Source: Owenweeksia sp965214115 (GTDB lineage: Bacteria > Bacteroidota > Bacteroidia > Flavobacteriales > Schleiferiaceae). From it: a DNA stretch of 64,000 nucleotides. Positions 59,620 through 64,000 of this stretch are shown one piece after another. Location: positions 365,222 through 429,221 of the forward strand of contig CBDCAU010000009.1 of assembly GCA_965214115.1 (NCBI GenBank), in the 5' to 3' direction. Below the pieces are notes generated by a model that was not told the DNA's origin, did no database searches, and saw only the letters and a program-made list of their open reading frames with translations. Position 1 is the stretch's first letter. Each line of letters starts with the position of its first letter. Position numbers and translations under genes: made by a program.

Positions 59620-60732
59620 ATGAAAAAAATTTCACAACTTTTGGTCTTAATAGGAATCGCGCTGGCGGTTTTCGCTACAACCCAATGCCAGCCCGATGAT
59701 TCTCCTCCCCCTTCCGTGGATCCGTTTTCCGCCACGCCTTTCGATTTTGAAATTCCCCAAGGTTTTCCCGAACCCTTTATTCCATCCGACAACCCGATGA
59801 CGGTGGAAGGTATAAAATTGGGACGCCACCTTTTTTATGAAAAACGCCTCTCGGCCGACCTCACGATGTCGTGCGGAAGTTGCCATCAACAAAGCAACGC
59901 CTTCGCGGATTTTTTCAGTGAAAAAACTTCGCTGGGCGTAAACAACACGCGCGGGCGGCGCAACGCGATGCCGCTCTTCAACTTGGCGTGGCAGGAGTTT
60001 TTCTTTTGGGACGGCCGCGCCCGCAGCCTCGAAGAGCAGAGCCTCCACCCCATCGACGACCCGCAGGAACTGGGATCGGACGTGCCCACTGTGATTTCAA
60101 GATTGGAAAAAGACACCGCTTATCCCGCGATGTTCGCCGCCGCTTTTGGCAGCGAGGAAATCAATAAAGACCGCCTGGCCAAAGCGCTGGCACAGTTTGA
60201 ACGCAGCATCGTTTCCTACCATTCAAAATTCGACTCGGTGGCGCGGTTGAACATCGGCAGTTTCACCCCCAGCCAAGAGCGCGGCCGGCAGATGTTCAAC
60301 GGCGAGGTGGGCGACTGTTTCCACTGCCACGGCGAGATTGAGACGCAATTTTTGATGGGCGCCTTTGGCAAGGACAACACCTTTTTGAACAACGGCAGCG
60401 ACCCTACATTTTCGCCAGACCAAGGCCGGATGGAAGTAACCGGCGACCCTTCCGATTTGGGCAAATTCAAAGTGCCGAGTGTCCGAAATGTAGGGCAAAC
60501 CTTCCCGTTTTTCCACGATGGCCGCATCCCCGACATCGACAGCTTGGTGGAGTTTTACAACTTTGGCGGGCATCCCGGGCCAGGCAACAACATCGACCCG
60601 AATATGAAGGCGGCCGGGCAAGGTCGCAATTGGAGCGAGCAACAAAAAACGGATTTGGCCAACTATCTTTTGACCTTTACAGATTTTAAATTCCTGTCGG
60701 ATTCGGCCTATTCTGACCCGTTTGAAAAATAG
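59620..60732 (+). CDS. di-heme cytochrome c peroxidase (MbnH-like), intact
   Basis: This 370-residue protein has a lipoprotein-type signal (LLVLIGIALAVFATTQC), two c-heme sites (SCGSCHQQ near 86, DCFHCHGE near 230), and the conserved PSVRNVGQTFPFFHDG block with its ligand region. It is a paralogue of the interrupted gene at 57541, with one 132-base tract that is almost identical. I start at the ATG at 59620. It may supply peroxidase or MbnH function for the MbnP-like protein, and may cover for the interrupted copy. Confidence 0.9.
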   Translation: MKKISQLLVLIGIALAVFATTQCQPDDSPPPSVDPFSATPFDFEIPQGFPEPFIPSDNPMTVEGIKLGRHLFYEKRLSADLTMSCGSCHQQSNAFADFFSEKTSLGVNNTRGRRNAMPLFNLAWQEFFFWDGRARSLEEQSLHPIDDPQELGSDVPTVISRLEKDTAYPAMFAAAFGSEEINKDRLAKALAQFERSIVSYHSKFDSVARLNIGSFTPSQERGRQMFNGEVGDCFHCHGEIETQFLMGAFGKDNTFLNNGSDPTFSPDQGRMEVTGDPSDLGKFKVPSVRNVGQTFPFFHDGRIPDIDSLVEFYNFGGHPGPGNNIDPNMKAAGQGRNWSEQQKTDLANYLLTFTDFKFLSDSAYSDPFEK

Positions 60733-60740
60733 CAAACGGG

Positions 60741-61334
60741 CTATATTTCAATCAGCTTTTTGGTATCAAAAAAACCTTCTTCAAAACATTCATTCAAGTG
60801 ATGAATTTTGAGGTTTTGAAATCCCGCCGTTTCTTGCGACAAATCGCCTCCTTTCAGCAACCAAAACTTGGTGTCTTTTTTACGGATTTTTTTTGTCCAT
60901 TGAAAAAATGGTTTTAGTTGAGTAACGGCTCTTGCGGAAATGTGGTCAAATTTTTCATTTAAATTTTCGGCGCGGGCGTGAATGGGTTTCACGTTTTTTA
61001 GGTTCAATTCTTCCGCCACTTCTTGTACCACTTTTATCTTTTTCCCGATGGAATCCACCAAGGTAAATTGGGTTTCGGGAAAGTAAATCGCTAAGGGAAT
61101 GCCCGGAAAACCGCCGCCCGTGCCGATGTCCAACACGGTTTCATCTTTTTGAAAATCAGCGAATTTGGCAATGGCCAGCGAGTGCAAAACGTGGCGTTCG
61201 TAAAAATGCTCGATGTCCTTGCGGGATATTACATTGATTTGCGCGTTCCACTTTTCGTAGAGCGGTCGCAGCTTTTCAAACTGTTCTTTTTGAATTGCTG
61301 AAAGGTTTGAAAAATATTTTAAAATCAGTTCCAT
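60741..61334 (-). CDS. rsmG: 16S rRNA (guanine527-N7)-methyltransferase
   Basis: This 197-residue enzyme methylates N7 of G527 in 16S rRNA using SAM. It has the helical N-terminus KLRPLYEKWNAQINVISRKD, the SAM site VLDIGTGGGFPGIPLA, and ISARAVTQL. Size and start match. It converges with the peroxidase gene across 8 bases. Confidence 0.95.
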   Translation of the reverse strand: MELILKYFSNLSAIQKEQFEKLRPLYEKWNAQINVISRKDIEHFYERHVLHSLAIAKFADFQKDETVLDIGTGGGFPGIPLAIYFPETQFTLVDSIGKKIKVVQEVAEELNLKNVKPIHARAENLNEKFDHISARAVTQLKPFFQWTKKIRKKDTKFWLLKGGDLSQETAGFQNLKIHHLNECFEEGFFDTKKLIEI

Positions 61335-61379
61335 TTAATAGCTGAATTTGGCCAAAAAAATCTCCTCAACATCCTTCGT

Positions 61380-61545
61380 TTGCTCGCAAAGAAACCCAGA
61401 GGGTTTCCATATTTGTAACGTTACGGTTTAATCCGTTACCACGACCCCAGCGGGGTCGCACTTAATAAAAATTTGACCCCCGATGGGGTCAAAAACACAC
61501 GGGGTTTGGACTCGGCTACAAATATGGGATGCCGCTGGCATCCAT
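61380..61545. repeat. intergenic palindrome cluster
   Basis: The gap 61335-61613 has no gene. It holds GTAACGTTACGG...CCGTTAC, CGACCCCAGCGGGGTCG, GACCCCCGATGGGGTC and GGATGCCGCTGGCATCC hairpins, akin to those at 11821-12130 (shared CCCCAGCGGGG). Confidence 0.65.
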
Positions 61546-61613
61546 TGCTCGTTCGGTTTATCGATTTGAAAACCAATGTGATGTGCCAAAACACAAAATG
61601 ACACCACTTCACT

Positions 61614-62699
61614 TTACCATTTTCTTGGGATACCAAAAATCTTATTTTGCAGGTGGATTATCGCGATGAAAAAAGTAGTCAAAAATTCCCATAAAGGAAA
61701 AAGAAAAACGGCGCGCCTTTGTTTGGTTTTAAGGACGAAAAAATTGAGCATAAAAAATTGCACAAAAAACTTTATCAAAACCAAAAGAAAAAAGACATCT
61801 TTATTCTTAAAATCCCAAAAAGCGGGAATTAAAAAAAGATAAAAAACGAGCTGACAGAAGCCGTACAATCCGAGCCAAAGTTTCGGCCAAAATTTATAAC
61901 GATAAGAAGCAGAAAGATGCCGCCGTTTTTGATTCCACCATTTTGTAAAGTTTCCGGACGGGTCAGAAAACGTCTGGGATGCTTCGCGGAATTCAAGCGC
62001 CACGTTTCGGCGGTTCGCGATTTCCCCAATTAGCAAATCGTCGTCGCCGGATTTTAAATCCGAATGTTTTTGCAAAGCCTTTGATTTTGAAAACACCGCG
62101 CGGGAATACGCCAAATTCCGCCCCACTCCCATAAACGGGATTCCCGCCAAGGCGAAGGAAAAATAGTTTTGCGCCGCCTGCACCGTTTCCCAAGCGGTGA
62201 GCCAACCGGCGAGATTTCTTTTTTTGCGGTACGGCGAAAATCCCAAGACGATTTCTTTTTCGGAAAAATGCGCGGCCATTTTTTGCAACCAAAACGGCGA
62301 AGCGGGTTTGCAATCCGCGTCCGTCAAAAGGAAAAAATCATTTTTAGCCTTTAAAATTCCGGCTTGCAGCGCAGCTTTTTTTCCACCCCTTTTTTCATCT
62401 GAATGATTGATGATTTTAAGATTGGGAAATTCCTGTTGAAAATTTTTAAGGACTTGCGAAGTGCCGTCCGAACTTCTCTCGTTTACCACCACCACTTCAA
62501 AATCTGGGAATTGTTGTTTCAGAACCAAAGGCAAATTCGCGGCGAGGTTGTTTGCTTCGTTGCGCGCGCAGATAATGATGCTGACGGGTTTTCCGAAAGC
62601 GGGCGGCACTTTTTTTATATAAAAAACCAAGCGCGAATGGAAGGCGAGGTAGTGGAAAAGGAGGAAAAAAAGGGCGGCTGTCCAAAGGATTGCAATCAC
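61614..62699 (-). CDS. glycosyltransferase family 2, membrane-bound
   Basis: This 361-residue protein has an N-terminal helix (LWTAALFFLLFHYLAF), GT-A domain with SIIICARNEANNL and LLTDADCKP (metal site), a QKRRHLSASYRYK block of the (Q/R)xxRW type, and three C-terminal helices. Such processive-type enzymes make polysaccharides or glycolipids. The GTG start at 62699 sits only a few bases from a minus-strand promoter box, so its mRNA may be leaderless. Confidence 0.85.
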   Translation of the reverse strand: MIAILWTAALFFLLFHYLAFHSRLVFYIKKVPPAFGKPVSIIICARNEANNLAANLPLVLKQQFPDFEVVVVNERSSDGTSQVLKNFQQEFPNLKIINHSDEKRGGKKAALQAGILKAKNDFFLLTDADCKPASPFWLQKMAAHFSEKEIVLGFSPYRKKRNLAGWLTAWETVQAAQNYFSFALAGIPFMGVGRNLAYSRAVFSKSKALQKHSDLKSGDDDLLIGEIANRRNVALEFREASQTFSDPSGNFTKWWNQKRRHLSASYRYKFWPKLWLGLYGFCQLVFYLFLIPAFWDFKNKDVFFLLVLIKFFVQFFMLNFFVLKTKQRRAVFLFPLWEFLTTFFIAIIHLQNKIFGIPRKW

Positions 62700-62703
62700 C
62701 TCG

Positions 62704-62717
62704 CAAAAGTATCTTTG
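62704..62717. promoter_or_regulatory. overlapping divergent promoters
   Basis: TACTTTTG on the minus strand (62711-62704) and TATCTTTG on the plus strand (62710-62717) share two bases. They face the glycosyltransferase and the Nudix gene. Confidence 0.5.
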
Positions 62718-62738
62718 TTTTTTTTAAAGCCCACGGGC

Positions 62739-62851
62739 GGCAGTCGGCAGTCCGCAGTCGGCAGTCGGCAGTCGGCAGTCGGCAGTTGGCAGTTGGCAGT
62801 CGGCAAAACACGGAACATCGAACTCGAAACACGGAACCCAAAACGAGAAAC
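62739..62851 (+). repeat. heptamer array and GAACTC/CACGG repeat
   Basis: About nine GGCAGTC-type heptamers (62739-62804) precede ACACGGAACATCGAACTCG and further GAAACACGGAAC units. This composite order matches the DNA of the His-rich permease loop (13407-13605). It lies in the Nudix leader. Confidence 0.75.
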
Positions 62852-62859
62852 TTTAAACT

Positions 62860-63309
62860 TTGAACATTAATTCTTTCACCATCCGCGCCTACGGCCTCCT
62901 GATTCACGATGGCAGAATCCTCCTTTCCAAAGAAAACATCAAAGGCGAAATCCACGTGAAATTCCCCAGCGGCGGGCTGGAATTCGGCGAGGGTTTAGTC
63001 GATTGCGTCAAGCGCGAATTTGACGAAGAGACGGGTTTGCAGATAGTTAGGACAGAGCATTTTTATACCACAGAAGATTTTTTCGCTTCGGCTTTTCACA
63101 AAAACAAGCAAGTGTTGAGTATTTATTATCGGGTGTGGGTAAAGGATTTAAAAGCATTGGAAATCGGGAATCCGAGCGATGAGCATCTTTTAAAAAACTC
63201 CAGCGACCAGATTTTGTATTGGTGTGATTTGAAAGGTTTGGGGAGCGAGCCGATTGACTTGCCGATTGATGCGATTGTGGTGGGGAAATTAGTAAGTCAT
63301 TTGTTATGA
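62860..63309 (+). CDS. Nudix hydrolase
   Basis: This 149-residue protein has a complete Nudix box, GGLEFGEGLVDCVKREFDEE followed by TGL, near residues 36-58. It would hydrolyse a nucleoside diphosphate linked to another group; the substrate is not predictable. The TTG start at 62860 puts the first strand (SFTIRAYGLLI) directly after it. A repeat array fills the leader. Confidence 0.88.
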   Translation: MNINSFTIRAYGLLIHDGRILLSKENIKGEIHVKFPSGGLEFGEGLVDCVKREFDEETGLQIVRTEHFYTTEDFFASAFHKNKQVLSIYYRVWVKDLKALEIGNPSDEHLLKNSSDQILYWCDLKGLGSEPIDLPIDAIVVGKLVSHLL

Positions 63310-63373
63310 TTTATTTTTGCCCATTCTGCGTACTTTTTACTTCAAAATATTACACCAATTAAAACTGATTTTG

Positions 63374-64000
63374 ATGATATTTTTCAATGATTTTTCGTTA
63401 GCAATCAAATTTTTTTTAGTGCTGCTTTTTGGTCATTTTTTCGTAAGTGTTTCGGGACAATTCCAAGAAGTTTCTTTTAGAGCTGAACGGAACGAAGTCG
63501 GCCCAATGGAAGTTGAAAATAATACGGGCGGCGACATCTTGCTGTCGCGCAAAACGTCGGTGGAACCCAACAAAGGGGTTTTTAGGATAGCGGCAACTAT
63601 GGGCGCGGGCTATCGGCTGGCGCGGCTTTCGGAGTCGGTGCCGCAAGAATTGCGCGCTTATGCCGATGAGTTGAAATTAGGTTTGTCGACCGTTGTGGAC
63701 ATCACCTTTTTCCCTTCCCAGTCTGATTTTGGAATGGGCGTAAAATACAAGGGCTTCTTCACCAGAAACCGAGCAACCACGGTCTTTCCCACGGTGAGCG
63801 GCCAAACGGCAACGGGCATCATCGAAGACCGGATAGCCATTGATTTTTACGGTTTATCGGCGCACGGCCGCAAGTTTTTCAAAAAATGGAGAAAACACGT
63901 TCCATTCTGCACTCGCCATTGGCTACACGAGCTACCGAGACGATGCTTCCGCGCCGGGCCGGCTGTTGATCACGGGGCAATGTATGGGGTTTTCGCTCGA
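63374..64000 (+). CDS. outer-membrane-type protein, partial, with a probable frameshift
   Basis: From the ATG at 63374 the frame opens with a hydrophobic signal (IKFFLVLLFGHFFVSVSGQ) and beta-barrel-like strands (TMGAGYRLARLSE, GMGVKYKGFF). After FYGLSAHGRKFFKKW near 63890 it loses this character. One base less in the A6 run at 63881-63886 gives KNGENTFHSALAIGYTSYRDD and a barrel-like continuation to the window edge. It is either a sequencing indel or a broken gene. It runs off the right edge. Confidence 0.6.
   Translation, partial: MIFFNDFSLAIKFFLVLLFGHFFVSVSGQFQEVSFRAERNEVGPMEVENNTGGDILLSRKTSVEPNKGVFRIAATMGAGYRLARLSESVPQELRAYADELKLGLSTVVDITFFPSQSDFGMGVKYKGFFTRNRATTVFPTVSGQTATGIIEDRIAIDFYGLSAHGRKFFKKWRKHVPFCTRHWLHELPRRCFRAGPAVDHGAMYGVFAR

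Noticed and set aside
62739..62804. CRISPR or tRNA-like repeats
   Set aside because: Simple heptamer tandem array without spacers.

Overview
The window is a gene-dense stretch of a Bacteroidota chromosome. The evidence is internal: TAnnTTTG promoter boxes, secreted proteins ending in type IX secretion sorting tails, 7TM-DISM sensor kinases, a BatA-domain protein, a separate small subunit of methylmalonyl-CoA mutase, LpxK, and families of short palindromic repeats of the kind scattered through genomes of this phylum. A Saprospiria-like lineage is my guess, not a demonstrated placement. No rRNA, tRNA, CRISPR array, prophage or complete insertion sequence was seen.

Layout. 0.3-1.9 kb: prfC. 1.9-9.6 kb: a five-gene overlapping minus-strand operon (ThiF/E1-like protein, N-acyl-synthase-like GNAT, 7TM-DISM histidine kinase, REC-histidine kinase, REC protein), divergent from a second REC protein and a secreted trypsin-like protease. 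9.6-12.1 kb: a lipoprotein, a CoA-binding protein, and a Fic protein preceded by five regularly spaced palindromes. 12.2-16.0 kb: ABC ATPase, permease with a His-rich loop, two DUF3299-like proteins and an alpha/beta hydrolase, probably a metal-related transport operon. 16-20 kb: SPFH lipoprotein, second Fic protein, MarC and MscS-like membrane proteins. 20-27.7 kb: BatA-domain protein, a dihydroorotase homologue lacking its metal ligands, two glycosyltransferases, CCA-adding enzyme. 28-33.7 kb: a tightly coupled run (ABC transporter, Kv-type channel with zinc ribbon, miaA, lpxK, DoxX) and a DUF72 gene. 33.9-41.7 kb: SDR, secreted T9SS protein, acyltransferase, mutA/mutB. 41.8-43.4 kb: two related toxin-antitoxin loci, one with a frameshifted toxin, then ybaB. 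43.6-49.4 kb: SRPBCC and DUF429 proteins, metK behind a SAM-II-type riboswitch, an XRE regulator with a frameshifted membrane partner, ilvE, two lipoproteins. 49.4-57.5 kb: mnmD carrying an in-frame repeat, GIY-YIG nuclease, ferredoxin, acyl-CoA reductase, PASTA protein, T9SS protein, rluD. 57.5-60.7 kb: two di-heme peroxidases around an MbnP-like lipoprotein, the first interrupted by an in-frame TAG. 60.7-64 kb: rsmG, a glycosyltransferase, a Nudix hydrolase and the start of an outer-membrane-type protein.

The best candidate for an undescribed system is the minus-strand operon at 1886-7409. It couples a possible small-molecule synthesis pair (adenylating E1-like protein plus acyl-synthase-like GNAT) to a membrane sensor kinase and a phosphorelay, with a paralogous receiver divergent from it. 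The synthesis-and-sensing reading is inference. Other notable points are the Fic operator array, repeat DNA that has become protein sequence in two genes, and the MbnH/MbnP-like cassette.

Quality caution: three reading frames break by one base at or next to short A runs (about 42240, 46770 and 63881). This could be sequencing error rather than biology.
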